Positions 10,990 to 25,400 of a DNA stretch of 64,000 nucleotides are shown piece after piece (within the stretch, counting starts at the first letter, position 1; each line of letters starts with the position of its first letter). The stretch comes from Owenia fusiformis (taxonomy: Eukaryota; Annelida; Polychaeta; Sabellida; Oweniidae): positions 6,389,098 to 6,453,097 of the forward strand of contig CAIIXF020000001.1 of NCBI GenBank assembly GCA_903813345.2, given 5' to 3'. A program made the position numbers and the translations under genes. Under the pieces are notes generated by a model. It was not told the origin of the DNA. It saw only the letters and a program-made list of their open reading frames with translations, and did not search any database.

Positions 10990-11740
10990 TTCTGAACATA
11001 TCATTGTGAAATTCTACTGGTATCTAAATAATTGATTCTTGAAATAAGCCTGCTCTGCTGGCTGCAGGCAACAGATAAAACATAGGAATCATTCTATCAG
11101 AAGGAACTAATATATTATCATGGGAACGACCTTGAGTGGTTTTCCAGGGCCTCAAATTCCTTGATCTCAATGCAAACCATATATGATTCAAAGCCTGTCC
11201 ATCTAGCTAACCCATATTTTTATGTTTATGGTCATTTAGGGTGAGGTTCTAGAACGACTAACTGTAAAAATGTTGAAACATCATTTCAACGTAACTATAC
11301 GTACACCATGGTGAGGTTTGGGTGTACTTATTTGAGCCGTGTTTTTTGCAAGTGGGCTTGTTATTTTAGCATTGGAGTGCCTTTGTACATACAAGTTCAA
11401 TTATCAGCTGATTTTAGAAAGGGTATTCAGTCTACGTTTTATCAGATATGAACAGTTTACAAATATCTATTGATCCGAAGTGAGAGTTCCAATATAGTAC
11501 ATCGATTCAACCAAACTGCTACTATTACAAGGCATTGCTGCATATTAGTGGAAGAATTTCATGTTCTAGGCACCACATTGCTTTTTAACAACGGGTGAGT
11601 TCAGTTAGATATGAAGTTTTATGTAGATTGTTGTTGCTTGCTTGTTTCTCTTGTTTATGATTTCTGCAGTATAGTATAACAAAAATGTATAAAGCAAATT
11701 GTTTTAAAAGAAGAATTGATGAATATGATTTGCTATCTTC

Positions 11741-12257
11741 ACCGGTGATCCGCTCGATTACGCTGGTTACCGAAATGATTCGTTTCTGTAACAAAATGTC
11801 GGAACGTCGAAGGTACAATTTTTCCCATTTCAAGCGTTGTAGGCAGAATCCCCACAACGTTTTTTCTCACAAACGTGTATCAGTATCATATTTTTTAGAA
11901 AATGTACATGTTTGCGAAAAAATAGCTCAGAAGACAACAGAACCGTCGATTTAATTCCTCACTTAAGTTACAGAAATGGTGTGGGTTAAAAGTGCAGATC
12001 TTAACGGTTTTTCGAAATACCGTTTCAGTAACTTAAGTGAGGAATTAAATTGATGATTCTGTTGTTTTCTGAACTATTTGTTTGCAAATGTGTACATTTT
12101 CTTAAACATATCTTACTGATACACTTTTGCTTTAAAAATGTCGTGAGAATTCTGCCTACAAGGTGTGAAATAAGGAGAAAAGAAAAATCGTAGCTTCGAT
12201 GTTCCAACATTTTTTTACCGAAACGGTTGAACCAGAGTAATCGAGTGGATCACCAGT
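11741..12257. mobile_element. palindromic MITE, long inverted arms
   Basis: The two halves (about 11741-11985 and 12015-12257) are inverted copies diverged by point changes and small indels. The ends read GGTGATCC.CTCGATTAC. A partial copy of the same family lies at 26598-26695. Confidence 0.75.
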
Positions 12258-12556
12258 GATCTTCATGCATGTCAAAACTTTAATAATGATAGCTATGACT
12301 TGTTATACTTAGAGTAATGAGTACAAATTAAAAGGTACAAATTAATTGAAATGCTAGATTTGAATGCATATTTTATTTTGATTATAACAATTGTCCTACT
12401 AGACTACATAAAGAGCTTTTATGACAAATATTATTGAAGGTGAAGCTAAGAATCAGATGCAGTAGATTTTAGGTTACAATATAATAAACTTAAATATAAT
12501 CCAAATCCCAGGTTACTCCCTATATATCTTTTATTGACTCAATGACTATGTCATTT

Positions 12557-13690
12557 TAGGTAGTAAGCTAGGACACAAAAATGTTTTTACCAGTGAACAA
12601 ATTGAAACTACTTGTTTCTTATGTATTTTTATGTGATACTTCAGAAATTTGTTGTCTGACGCGCCGTATCCGGGGCGAAAATTGCCAAAGTGGGGTTTTT
12701 GACCCTAAAATAGAAAATAACAGGGGGTACTTTATTATCCTTGAATAACTTTTTCAGTTGATACTTAATCATCACAATAACATTACTGGAAGTTGTTAAT
12801 ATCATTCTTAATTAGTATGCAAAGTTTCAATGATCTGTCATTAATGGTTGTCATGGAAACCATGATCTTTGTTGAAAAAGTCCATAATTTGGGTAAAACC
12901 TGTACCTGTACATCATAAAGAATGTGCATTATTTTTCAAATCAACAGATATCAGAACATGTTAGTACTCTAAAAGTTATCAGGACAGTTCAGACATTTGT
13001 TTAAATATAATGCATATTGTTATTCACATGATTGGTAAGTGTCAAATACCATACAATTACATAGGTGATCAAAAGTGGGCGTCGCCCTTATAATAGTAGA
13101 TGATTACCATTCCCTTTAAATACAGATTTTAAGTTGACTTGAGATACAATTATAATGTACTTCTATTACCATAATCTATATCAAGCCATTCTGGTAGATA
13201 CATATAAGTGTTGTAGGTATTACATCAAGCTAGGGATGGGGGGGGGGGGGGGTCAGGGGGGTTGGGTACAGTGGGGGGGGGTAGAGGTACCCAGCCTTAT
13301 ATAAAACTCATTTATAAAGTTTTAGTTTCATGTGGTAGATCTTTTGGATCTTGTTCTGATTTATCTCAATATATAGGATATTGCAATTTACATTATTGGA
13401 AAGTGTCAAAGACCATACAATTACAATACGAATGTGATCAAAGATGGGCTTTGCCCTCATAATGATAATAGACGACTACCATTTTCTATAAATATGGAGT
13501 TTAAGTCATGAGATACAATTATACTGGATTTCTATAACCTTAATTCATATTAACCATTTCTAGAAAACACATTTAAGTATTGATGTTATTCCATCAGGCT
13601 GGGGGAGGGGGGGGGCATTGTGGGGAGGGGGGGGGGCAAATCTAGTCAGCCTTAGTTATAAATCTCATCAACATAATTTTGGATCTTATA
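12557..13690 (+). repeat. left inverted arm of the 5.9-kb element
   Basis: Nearly the whole stretch can be matched on the opposite strand at 17555-18452 (outer part) and 15060-15265 (inner part), including shared words such as ctgacgcgccgtatccgggg. G tracts at 13240-13285 and 13600-13640 correspond to C tracts in the partner arms. Confidence 0.8.
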
Positions 13691-14578
13691 GGGTCAATCT
13701 CCTGGGTCATCTTCTGATTCTTCCCCTGGTGTCAAGATATCAACAATCTCTTGTGGTAGAATATCTGTTGTTACCCATTGAACTTCCAGGTTTTTTAGAA
13801 TCATTAAGTTTCCACCCATGCCCATCTGGTGCTGAAATATTAGCTTTTTCAAAATGGGCCATATGCCAGATAAGTGCCTGTAAGTTGGCCCTTGCTAAGT
13901 GAAGCATGGGGAGTCTTGACAAGGGGAGGTAGAGTAATATCTGTTCCTTCATAGTCAGTTATTGTTTTAGTATGGGGCCTAAACTTCTCTTTAAATAACA
14001 CATATCTGACTTTGTTGATGTGGGATATTTGAGGTTTCCTATACTAGTATACAGTGTGTTTCATATGTATGCACCCCCTCTAAACATACATGTAGCATTG
14101 CCACCGTATCATATTATATATCATTTTGTGCCTTATGGAAAGTTACATAGGATTCCAAAGTTTCAGAATCCAGGGGTGTCACTGACAAAAGTTATAATCT
14201 ATCAAAGATTGTGGGTACCGGTCATTTAGACGGCAATTTCTGGTGATTTTGAGGACAATTTAAAGGACAAATTTAGTTTCCGTTTTGCACATTTCTTGCT
14301 ATTGTCACCATGGCAGAGCTCAGTCCACATGTCTGTGGCAGTTATGCACAAAGATATATAGACAAGATTCATGCAGTGGCTTATAGGGAGGTCAGGAACC
14401 ATGGGACCACCTTTATCACTAAAATTTGGTAGCAGACACAGTGAACAGATCACCGGACTGGCATAAAAATCCTTACAAAACTGCTTATAAATGACCCCCT
14501 ACCCACATATTTTGTTGGATTGTATCTTTTTTCAGGGACACCTCTTTATTCTGAAACTTTCCAGTCACATGTAACTTT

Positions 14579-14974
14579 TCATAAGGAACAAAATGATATA
14601 TAACATGATAGGGTGGCAAAGCTACATGTATGAGTTAAATGTATGAGGTGCATACATATGAGACACCATTTATATGGTAAACCAACTTTTTCTACTTTAC
14701 TGGTTGTTTCGTCATTTATGTCTGCTGAGAGTCCTAGTTCTTTGAATGTGTCTGTATGGTTCTCCCTTTTTGCCATTGTTTTGAAAGGTGTTACTTTGCC
14801 CCTCCGAACCATGGCACTTACAGTGCTACACCCAGTGAAAGCGTGAAGTGCTGGGAGGGCTTCACATATTTTGGTATGAAAGGATGAGAAGAGGCTTGGC
14901 AGCAACTTAACCAAAGAGAGAAATATAAGAGTCCCAAAAGATTGGAATGAGTTCTTGAAGAATGTTGCAAACAA
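14579..14974 (-). pseudogene. fragment of a transposon-associated protein (HAFTGC motif)
   Basis: The 131-codon frame contains LPALHAFTGCSTVSAMVRRG and later a DTFKELGLS stretch. I recall this 'HAFTGCD..SA....GK' pattern from uncharacterised repeat-borne proteins of many invertebrates and fish, but I cannot assign a family. No other part of such a protein is visible here, so I read it as a remnant of the cargo of the surrounding inverted-repeat element. Confidence 0.35.
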
Positions 14975-15059
14975 GAAACAACTATGCCAGTTAATGTTAA
15001 ATTATTGGAAAAGACCACAATATGCTAAGAAAATGCAAGGCCAAGAAATGTACTGACTA

Positions 15060-15265
15060 TGAGACACAAAATTATGTTGATGAGATTTATACCTAGGGCT
15101 AACTACGTAGCATAGCCCACCCCCCCCCCCACCCATTCTATCCCCCCACTTCAAGACTTATATGTGTTTTCCAGAAATGCTAATATGAATTATGGTAATA
15201 TAACAGAAATACAGTATAATTGTATCTTATAAGTTATACTCCATATTTAGAATTTAGAATAGAAA
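15060..15265 (-). repeat. displaced inner part of the right inverted arm
   Basis: On the reverse strand this matches 13485-13690: both share acataatttt.g, the poly-G or poly-C tract and aattcatatta. Its distance from the outer right arm marks the 2.3-kb secondary insertion. Confidence 0.65.
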
Positions 15266-16196
15266 GACATCATTTCTCATGATGAGGAATGACAGGGAAA
15301 TTGATTTAATTTCCAGGTGCTGGAAATGTCAGGGAATGTTAAAATTGGGTCAAAAAGAGACAAAAATGTCCGGGAATTTTGAAACAGTAGATATGTCAGG
15401 GTATTTTGTATCAATGTTGAAAATATAATGTTCCAGCAAAATGCATTTTAGGCTATGACAGGATATCAATGAAATTCAAATTCTAACATTCAGTTGTTTC
15501 CACTAATTGGAAATATTTTCATTAGGGTTGATTGGATGACAATCTATCTGGTATTGTCTATTTGTAAGAACATTGTGAACATTATACTGAAACCGAACAA
15601 TAAAGAATATACATGTACAGTATGTATAGATGGTTCAATACAATTAGGCTTTACCTTGTAGTAAGTTAGTCTTAGGCCATTCATAGTTAATTATTGGTAT
15701 ATGTTTCATGTTTTGTTGAGGGTTTAATCTGAGGAGGGTGGGTGGTGAAAAACAATAACGAATCTGTGTAAAACTGTATTTATATGAGAAGCTGTCTTAC
15801 GTCAGTCTATTCACCTGCCCATCTGTCAAGGCAATAACTCAAATATCAGACTTTATATACTGATGCTTTGATTATATGGGGCCTCTGCTCAAAAAGACAC
15901 TCACCATTTTTGGTTCAGATTTATTTTGCAGATGGGCACATGACTCTGTTCAAGAAAAAAGCTTGTTGCTAATCAAAAAGTTAATGTTTTCAGATGAGGT
16001 AATATTCCTGATAACACAAATACCGATTATTTTATTTGGTATCATAGGACTATTCCGTATAGTGTCGCTACTAGAGAAGGAATTTCTAATATGGTGTCAT
16101 GTCTTGGTGTGGATTTTCCCAAAGGGGTGAAGACAATAGTAATGCCAGGTTATTGTTATCATATAATGTTAACAATGATCAGTAGTTGACAAATTA

Positions 16197-17291
16197 TACA
16201 GGGTGGTCCAAAAAAAATTGGAACATTTGTTAATTTAACGCAAAACCTTTATTTTTCTTCTAAAATGCACCAAACTTTCACTGATCATAGTTCAGTCACT
16301 TATTTATCTGATGTAAAGTTTATAGGTGAAAACCACAAAGTTGATGTATTAAACCAGTCAATGTTGGATAGGACCCCCTTTTCTTAAATATACAATTGTC
16401 AATTTCGCCGCTACTTTTTCAAGTATTCTTTATTTCAAAGCTTTAATGAAAATGTTGATTGCAACAAACATATTATAAAATCATATTCAGTTGACAAAAG
16501 GTATTTACATCTGGGGTTTACCAGAAAAATATTGTGTTAATACCAAATTAAACAATACCAAAAATGATCATTTTCATTTAAGAGTAGGGAAGAAGGAACA
16601 TGTCAGAGGTGAGCAATTGCATAACCCTCACAGCTACTCAAGTGACAAAAGCATTGTTCCCACTTCAGTAAAGGCAAAACTGACCAGTTATTCACAAAGC
16701 TTTATTAAAAACCTACGCTAAGCACATATAATTATCATCTGTGTTATTGGAGACTCCTGTATGATACTGACATACATATTGGTATATCTAATTAATATTA
16801 TTCATATCAGAACAATAAAGGGGAGGGCCGGCTTCATTTACCAGTCAAATCAGACTGCCCTGACCTCTTTCTGGAAAATATTCAATCATTAATATATCCA
16901 ACAATATCCATCAGAATATGCTTGATACCTATCAATTTGGGTAAAAAATGTTGAATATTTTGCTAGATTTGATCTTCAAAGGCAAACAAATAGGAAGGTT
17001 GATCAAACTGAATTTTTTAGTCAAGATTGCTTGGACAAAACAAACGAACAGCAACCTAATTGAATATTTACAAATCTGAGCCCCAGCTTCAACTTGTAAT
17101 TCAGGAAAAGAGGGGTCATATCAAACATTGACAAGTTTAATGCATTAACTTTGTTGTATGCAACTATAAACTTTACATCAGATAGAAAAGTGACTGAACT
17201 CTTCTCAGTAAAGTTTTGGTGCATTTTAGAGAAAAAATAAAGATTTTGTGTTCAATTAACAAATGTTCCAATTTTTTTTGGACCACCTGTA
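16197..17291. mobile_element. non-autonomous Tc1/mariner-like element with ~200-bp inverted ends
   Basis: TA at 16197-16198 and 17290-17291 flanks inverted ends beginning CAGG(G)TGGTCCAAAAAAAA on both strands, similar for roughly 200 bases. TA duplication and the GGTGGTCC ends fit mariner. The ~600-bp middle has no transposase frame. It lies inside the 5.9-kb element and is therefore younger. Confidence 0.75.
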
Positions 17292-17554
17292 GTTTGAAAT
17301 GCTTAGAATGCACCATTTACAATGCAAATTTTTCAAAATTTTGGGAGGTGAACCACAGTATTCCCTTTTGGGTTTCGCTTCACAGTGATGCAAACCCAAA
17401 GAATTTCACCCCCTTGACATTTACTGGGTACTGGGTAAAATGTTTCATTATAAGTCTTGTACAGTTGTTTGAGACTTTTTAGTAGGCTGCGCAAGAATTT
17501 CCTTTTTAGCCTGGAAATGTCAGGAAATTTTATTTTAAAAAAGGTGTATGAACC

Positions 17555-18452
17555 CTGTTATTATGAAGGCAAAGCCCACTTTTAAACACTTTGTTTGTTG
17601 TATTGTATGGTCTTATACACTTTCCAATAATGTAAATTGCAATATCCTATATATTGAGATAAATCAGAACAAGATCCAAAAGATGTACTTCATGAAATTA
17701 AACTTTGTATATGAGTTTTATATAAGGCTGGGTACCTCTACCAACCCCCCCCCCCCCCCCATGTACCCACCATCCCTAGCATGATGTAATACCTACAACA
17801 CTTATATGTATCTACCAGAATTGCTTGATATAGATTATGGCAATAGAAGTACATTATAATTGTATCTCAAGTCAACTTAAAATCTGTATTTAAAGGGAAT
17901 GGTAATCATCTACTATTATAAGGGCGACGCCCACTTTTGATCACCTATGTAATTGTATGGTCTTTGACACTTACCAATCATATGAATAACAATATCCATT
18001 ATATTTAAACAAATGTCTGAACTGTCCTGATAATTTTTAGAGTCCTAACATGTTCTGATATCTGTTGATTTGAAAAATAATGCCCATTCTTTATGATGTA
18101 CAGGTACAGGTTTTACCCAAATTATGGACTTTTTCAACAAAGATCATGGTTTCCATGACAACCATTAATGACAGATCATTGAAACTTTGCATACTAATTA
18201 AGAATGATATTAACAACTTCCCGTAAAGTTATTGTGATGATTGAGGATCAACTGAAAAAGTTATTCAAGGATAATAAAGTACCCCCTGTTATTTTCTATA
18301 TTAGGGTCAAAAACCCCACTTTGGCAACTTTCGCCCCGGATACGGCGCGTCAGACAACAAATTTCTGAAGTATCACATAACAATACATAAGAAACAAGTA
18401 ATTTCAATTTGTTCACTGGTAAAAACATTTTTGTGTCCTAGCTTACTACCTA
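17555..18452 (-). repeat. outer right inverted arm of the 5.9-kb element
   Basis: Reverse complement of 12557-13470 with about one change per 20-30 bases by eye. It ends ...cctagcttactaccta. Confidence 0.8.
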
Positions 18453-19235
18453 TTTACTTGGCATATCAGTCACTACAGTGTACAACAACCTAAACCATTC
18501 ATTTCAAGGTCATACAAATATGATTTATTGAGCATATTTTCTTCAGGTAATTTCATTAAAAGGCAGCCAATATTTAATCAGCTTAATGTCGAAACGAATT
18601 TTTAAAGGATAAAGTATACTAGAAGAAAATTTAATCTAAACTTTTACTTCAAAAAGAATTACAATTTCTAAAATACAATTTCATCAACTATCTGTCATTT
18701 ACTCTCAACTAACCATTTGTGTATTTACTGATTACTGTGATTTTAGCTGCATATAATTTAGTGCATACATCACAAATTTTAGTTGCACTTTGAAGATTCA
18801 TTGTAGATGACAGATTTCAGACGGTTTCAAAATTTTCAGTTTTGTTCTAGAGAAATTCTTGTTAATTATTAGACATTCACACATAGCTAGACAAGGTGTA
18901 TCCGATACCAGCCAATCCGCACACAGTATTTCATATAACTGCACTGCATTATATAACCAATAACTCACCCAAGGTCATTCGTTGAATTGTTGTCAAGGTG
19001 ACAACTTGACTCTACAGATTGAAATTGATCCTTTGTCAACTTAATCCTTGCAAAAAGTTTCACTGAAAATATGTTCAGGGCTTAAATCCTTGAACAATCT
19101 AAATTTTAGTATATTTCTAAAATAATCATTGATATTGTATTTTAGACCCACCTTACCCTTTTATAGTCTGTGAGAGCTATATTTCTTACATAATATGTTT
19201 TCCAGATTATCTCAAGTGACATACAAGAAGGCATA

Positions 19236-19458
19236 ATGGATGAACATATAGAGAACTCTGAAAGTCTGGTGCGGCCAGACTTAGCTGGATACTGTCCAGC
19301 TTCAAATCTTTCTTTCAATGAGCATATAACCCAACTAAAAAAGCAAGGCAAAGAGGTGTATCATTTTGCCTTTGGCCAATCACCTTTTCCTATCATGGAT
19401 CATGCTCAGGAGGCTTTACGGGAACATGCTGGGGAAAATGCATATTTGCCAGTGGCTG
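19236..19458 (+). CDS. aminotransferase exon 1
   Basis: ATG at 19236, 33 bases after an acceptor-like tttccag, so a 5' UTR exon may precede it. It encodes the N-terminus and VYHFAFGQSPFPIMDHAQ. Donor G|gtgagt, phase 1. Confidence 0.85.
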
Positions 19459-22400
19459 GTGAGTACTATATGTACATGACATTGAAATTATATTTTATTG
19501 ATATGTTGCAAAAAGGTTATGCTTGTACATTTGCAGTTACTCTACTCCTTACTTTATATAAAAATATAATTTTAAAATCGCTTAAATCACATGCATTTTT
19601 GAGTTGAGAAAACTGTTTTGGGTTGCACATGAGTAGTTAGGTATAGAGGGTAACCATCCATTCACACACATTTCTGACAATTACTAAAACTGACCAAGTG
19701 CCTTTTGCATTGTCATATTTTAAAGGTATATGTGTAATATAAGTTTTAATTTCTTAGTTGCTTGAAGATCAATTTCATTCTGGTAAAAAGCACACAATAG
19801 ACATCAATTATGATTGCTTTCCAATGTTATGCTAAAAGTGGTTAGCCATATTAGATCAAATGAAATCATTTGGTTTGGCCAATGGTCAATATAGACAATT
19901 TCAATACATCTAGAATTCTAATAAAACCAAGTATCAATCTACTTGTGGAAATGAATAATTCATTCAATACTAATTTATTGCTAATGAGAAACAGTTGGTA
20001 ACACTCGCTGGAATTACACCAGAAAAAATGAAAAAAGTGCTTTACAAAATCACCATCCTGATTACACCAACATTTCTAAAGGGCCTTAGGAATTTTATTT
20101 TGGAATTACACCTGTCATTTCTAAAACACCTTTCGTGCACTTTTAACGATGTAGATATGGAGAAAATACAGCAGATGTGTACATCTACAATAAATGTATT
20201 CTTTTTGCCATTAACATACCACAGTGTTTAAGACTTACCTCTGTATTCGTGCAAAGACAATCCTTAAACTTTTGCCAGTGATGTGAACTTACTTTCAATG
20301 TTTGAGATATAATTTGATGACCTATTGCATGTTTTGGGTCCCATGCATCATTTCCTGTATTTTTGGGGTGGGCCAAATGTGTAGCATTCGAAATACGGCT
20401 TATTTCGTTTAGGGAAAATGGTAGAAACCTGGGTAAGGCATTTTACAAAAACCAATCGGTATAACACTACACTCCTAAAGCGCCTAACGATTTAAGGAGT
20501 TCTTTAGTGACAAGGGTGTTAGGAGTTATGGAAAAGTGCTTTTGTAAAACCACAATCGTGATTACACCTATTTTTCAAAATGGGTTAAAACCTTAGGTGC
20601 CTACTTAAAACGCATAGTGTAATTCCAGCAACTGGGTGTGAACTAGAAGATATCTGTTAAGTACATAATATTTATTAAATCAATAAGATCATACCAAACC
20701 ACTTGTTAATACCCCTTTAGTCTCATTTGTTGTGATGGAGTTCTTGACTTTAATTATGCTATTTGTCTCCATGTTAAAAATTCTGAACAATTTAGGAAGT
20801 TATAGCATGGACTTGTAAATAGGTTATCCATATCCATAGTAATAATCAAATTTTAGGAGAATTAGCAAGGTGCTCCATCTATTAGTGATTATTTAATTGC
20901 GAGGGGAACTTTACTGATTTAAACTCATGTGCTAGGGTGACATAGCATGACATTGTGAATGTGTATTCATTGATTGTTTTGCGTCATTTCAGCTATTTTC
21001 CCCTTCATAGGGGAACAAAGTACAATCTCTTTTATCTCCATTGTTTGTTGTATTTCAAATTTCTCAAGTTAGGCCTGTATATAAGGTGACAAACTATTGC
21101 ATAATCAAACATAGTTCAATGTCGCATCAAGGTTATTAACTAATTACAAAGATAATGTTAATATTTTAAATTTCTTTGCAGGCTTAAAAGATTTACAAAA
21201 AGCTGTATGTCGGTTCCACTCTAGGTATGATTGGATGAATGAGTTACTTGATAACCAGGTGATCATCGGACCTGGAACTAAAGAGCTAATCTTCCTTCTT
21301 ATGAATGTCTTCAATGGAGGTACACTCTCCTAATGTTTTGCCAATTAAATCTCATAGAATGAAATTTTGTCATTTTTTGTTCTCAGAGACATGGTTACAT
21401 ATTGTTTCTGCTATTGTTCTTGTGACTTATTCAGCAGTTGGCAACAGATTCAAGAGTCTTTTTGTAACATTAATTCCTTGTTACGAACATAGCTTTATTT
21501 TCTTTGCAAAATTGCAATGAAGAGTGGATATCAAGGTATCACTTGTATAGGTATTAATGATTTTTGAAGAAATATTCTCAGGCTAATATAACTGGAAAAT
21601 TGAGAATTATTTCATGCCCATTGAAGGACCTTATCTATAACATCAAACATTTTGTAATTCTATAAGATAAAGTGATTCCTTGTTTTGTATAGTATAACAT
21701 ACGTATTTGTTTAATTACATTTGAATTGCAAAAATCTTATTTCCATTTGCAGTTGTACTTGTTGTGTCTCCCTCATGGACCACATATAAACCCCAGGTAA
21801 CCCTATCCCATCATAAACCATACACCATACAGACCACACTAGAGGGCGAGTGGCGCATAACTCCAGAAGCTATAGAACAGGTAGGATCTGAAAACATCAA
21901 AGCTGGCCCAAAAGAAAGCAAATAGTTATTATGTTGATATATCTTGTGCATGCTCCTTATTAGTGTGTGGACCCAGTAAGTTAAAATGATTAAATGAAAA
22001 GCATATGTCAGATCAGCCTACTTTAGTTATCCCATTGTTATATGGGGATATTTGGAAGTCATCTGTTCATTTGATTGTTTATCCATTTGTTCAAAGGTAC
22101 ACACTTTATGAGTCCCAATTTTAGCTGTTATATAATAAATTAGAAGTAAAAATGTTTGTAAACTTTTGGTAGCTTTTGACCTACTCTAGGGAGTGACATA
22201 TCTTCAAATATCTAACGTTTAAAAGTTCATCTGACCTAATTATTGAATGATGATACCTAATCATGCCTGTTGCACTGTTTTGCAGCTATTTGTTTCATTG
22301 TTGAAATGCTGATGTGATTGTTTGCACTAATATCAAAATTGTGTTTTTCCTTTCAGACTATCTTATCCAATAATCTGACTGGCAATAAACTGCTGATCTT

Positions 22401-25400
22401 GTGCAATCCTGATAATCCAAGTGAGTATGTCCCATCAAAAGGTCAATACAAGGTCATAAAGGATAGGGAAATAAAGAGCAAATGTATACTAACATGAATT
22501 GTACACCCTTTACTGTAGTGTAGTGTTGTAAGTTTTGAAGTGTGCATTTTTAGGCATGGTTTGCCTCATAGACAACTGCGAGCTTGAAGAGCATACTCGC
22601 TTTAGCCTATATTATTGGTGCTATCAACACACCACAGTGTTTATGACTTGTACCTCTGTATTCGTGCAAAGACAATCCTTAAATTAATATTTATTATATT
22701 GCTTTTAGCGGGAACTAGTTATTCAGCCCACCACCTTGCATCATTAGCAACTGTCTGCAGGCGCCACAATATCATAGTACTTTCTGATGAGATCTATGCA
22801 AGACTTCACTTCCAGCAAAGTCATGTGTCACTTGCTAAGGTACTTGAAAGTTATGCTTCTAAAATTAAGTTTCCGTATATAGAGTGGTCCAAAAAATGGG
22901 ACACTCGTCTTTCAAAAATAAATATATTTATTTTTGAAATATGAGTGTCCCATTTTTTGGACCACCTTGTACATGTAGTACAATGTACTTGTTTCAATCA
23001 CTCATGTGTTGATTTGGCAATTCAATTCATTGACTCGACTCCATTGAGATAAAGTTGCTGATCCATAAATTGTGCTTTTACAGGTTAAAGAACCCATGAG
23101 CATTAAAGTGTCCCATAATTCATATGATTTCTGTCTCTTACTTCAGTACTATCCAGAGGGGACAATTCTTGGTTCAGGTTTGTCTAAATGGGCGAGTGCA
23201 GGAGGATGGAGGGTAAGTAATATTTAATGTTTAACTAACAAGGGCATATCCAGGATCTTAAACCTTTCTCCTTCAGTTCCACAGTTTTAGTTTAAAAAAA
23301 ACATCTGCAACAATTCTATATTTTTGTACATTTTAAGGCAGTTAGCTCACCTTCTTCATGTTTGTGCTGACAATCTCAGCTGACAGATCATTATCATTCA
23401 GTGATCCTATAAGGTTAGAAATGCCTATGTTTTCTCAACAGTTCCTATAACATGTGGATACCCCTCCCTGTTCTATTACATGTGCTGTCTCAAAAATGTA
23501 AAGGCCCCTGGGTTAACTGTTTGTCTATTGAATATCTTTTGGAGGGAAAAAATGATCATTATTAATATAGATGTTTTTCTTCTTTTAATATTTATTTTAT
23601 TTTATAAAATTGCCAGATAGCATGTTCTGAATAGAAAAGAAGGGAATATTGTTACCTATTAAAAGAAAGTTAATTTTGCTGAAGTGCTACTGTTTGCTAT
23701 GCTGTGCAATACTATACAAATATTTCATAATTTTGAGGTAAATACCTGTTCATCTTTCAATGATTCTAGCAAGGTGTATTCTGCGAAGCCCGAAAGGCCA
23801 GGGGAAATATTTGTTTTATAATTCACTGTTATATTCGGCACTCTCTTAAGCCCTGTATACACTGCAAATAGCATTTCAATTGTTTCAATTGTTTCAATCA
23901 ATTCAATGGTTTCAATGCTTGCATCATTTCCTACGTTTCAATGCTTACATCATTTTGAACATTTCAATCGTTTCAATCGATTCGCCTTTGAAATCAATGT
24001 AAAGTTTCGCTGTTTCCGCCTGTTTCGCCGTTTAAAGCATTTCAATCATACGACCAATTCATAAAGAAACGGGCGAAATGATTGAAAAGAAAAACGAACA
24101 TGCACGTTTTTCGTTTCAAGCATTTCGCCGGGGCTTTTCAACCGTTTCAAGCATTTCAATCAATACGTCTCGAAAAATAAAATTACTGTTTTGCTGCTTT
24201 CGCCTGTTTCGTCGTTTCAAGCATTTCAATCAATTCGCCTAAACTGTTTTCACATTCTCTTTCATTTCAACCATTTCAAGCATTTCGGCCTTTTCGCCCC
24301 CCATTTCAAGCAATTCGCTTGCCAGTGTATACACCCCTTTACTGTTTGGAGTGCCTTATTATGCCTTATTAGCTTATAAAAACAAGAATTATTAGAATTA
24401 CACTGGACGAAACGGCACTCCTTGTGAATACCCCAGTTGAATACGCCTTTTTTCTGACATCACAGGCATGGCCCCTGAATATGTCTCCTTATTGTTATGT
24501 CACGTATAATGTATAGACCAATGAGAGTGGGGAATATGACAGTGATATAATAATTACTGTTAGGATGATGTGTTTATGTCTTACAGTTAGGATACCAAAT
24601 ATATCCTCGAGAGCTGAATGAGTTAAAGGCAGCAGTGCGAAGTGCAGCTAGTCATACATATTCCTGTGCTGCAGCACCAATGCAGTATGCTGCTATTAAG
24701 GTAAATATACAATATATGAATGAGTTAAAGGCAGCAGTGCGAAGTGCAGCAAGTCATACATATTCCTGTGCTGCAGCACCAATACAGTATGCTGCTATTA
24801 AGGTAAATATACAATATATGAATGAGTTAAAGGCAGCAGTGCGAAGTGCAGCTAGTCATACATATTCCTGTGCTGCAGCACCAATGCAGTATGCGGCTAT
24901 TAAGGTAAATATACAATATATGAATGAGCTAAAGGCAGCAGTGCGAAGTGCAGCTAGTCATACATATTCCTGTGCTGCAGCACCAATGCAGTATGCTGCT
25001 ATTAAGGTAAATATACAATATATGAATGAGCTAAAGGCAGCAGTGCGAAGTGCAGCTAGTCATACATATTCCTGTGCTGCAGCACCAATGCAGTATGCTG
25101 CTATTAAGGTAAATATACAATATATGAATGAGTTAAAGGCAGCAGTGCGAAGTGCAGCAAGTCATACATATTCCTGTGCTGCAGCACCAATACAGTATGC
25201 TGCTATTAAGGTAAATATACAATATATGAATGAGTTAAAGGCAGCAGTGCGAAGTGCAGCTAGTCATACATATTCCTGTGCTGCAGCACCAATACAGTAT
25301 GCTGCTATTAAGGTAAATATACAATATATGAATGAGCTAAAGGCAGCAGTGCGAAGTGCAGCAAGTCATACATATTCCTGTGCTGCAGCACCAATACAGT

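Larger units (their letters stand above)
12557..18452. mobile_element. 5.9-kb DNA element with ~1-kb terminal inverted repeats
   Basis: The left arm starts TAGGTAGTAAGCTAGGACAC at 12557. Its inverted copy ends at 18452 and matches inward to about 17555 (left partner to ~13470). The inner part of the left arm (about 13485-13690) has its inverted partner at about 15060-15265. So the right arm seems split by a later 2.3-kb insertion, which itself includes a mariner-like element. The arms are non-coding, with G or C tracts. The centre (13700-15060) has a fragmentary minus-strand frame. No recognisable transposase, so the superfamily is open. Confidence 0.75.

Noticed and set aside
21305-21520. 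Short plus-strand frames inside aminotransferase introns
   Set aside because: No domain, no phase match and AT-rich composition; they lie in introns defined by well-phased exons.
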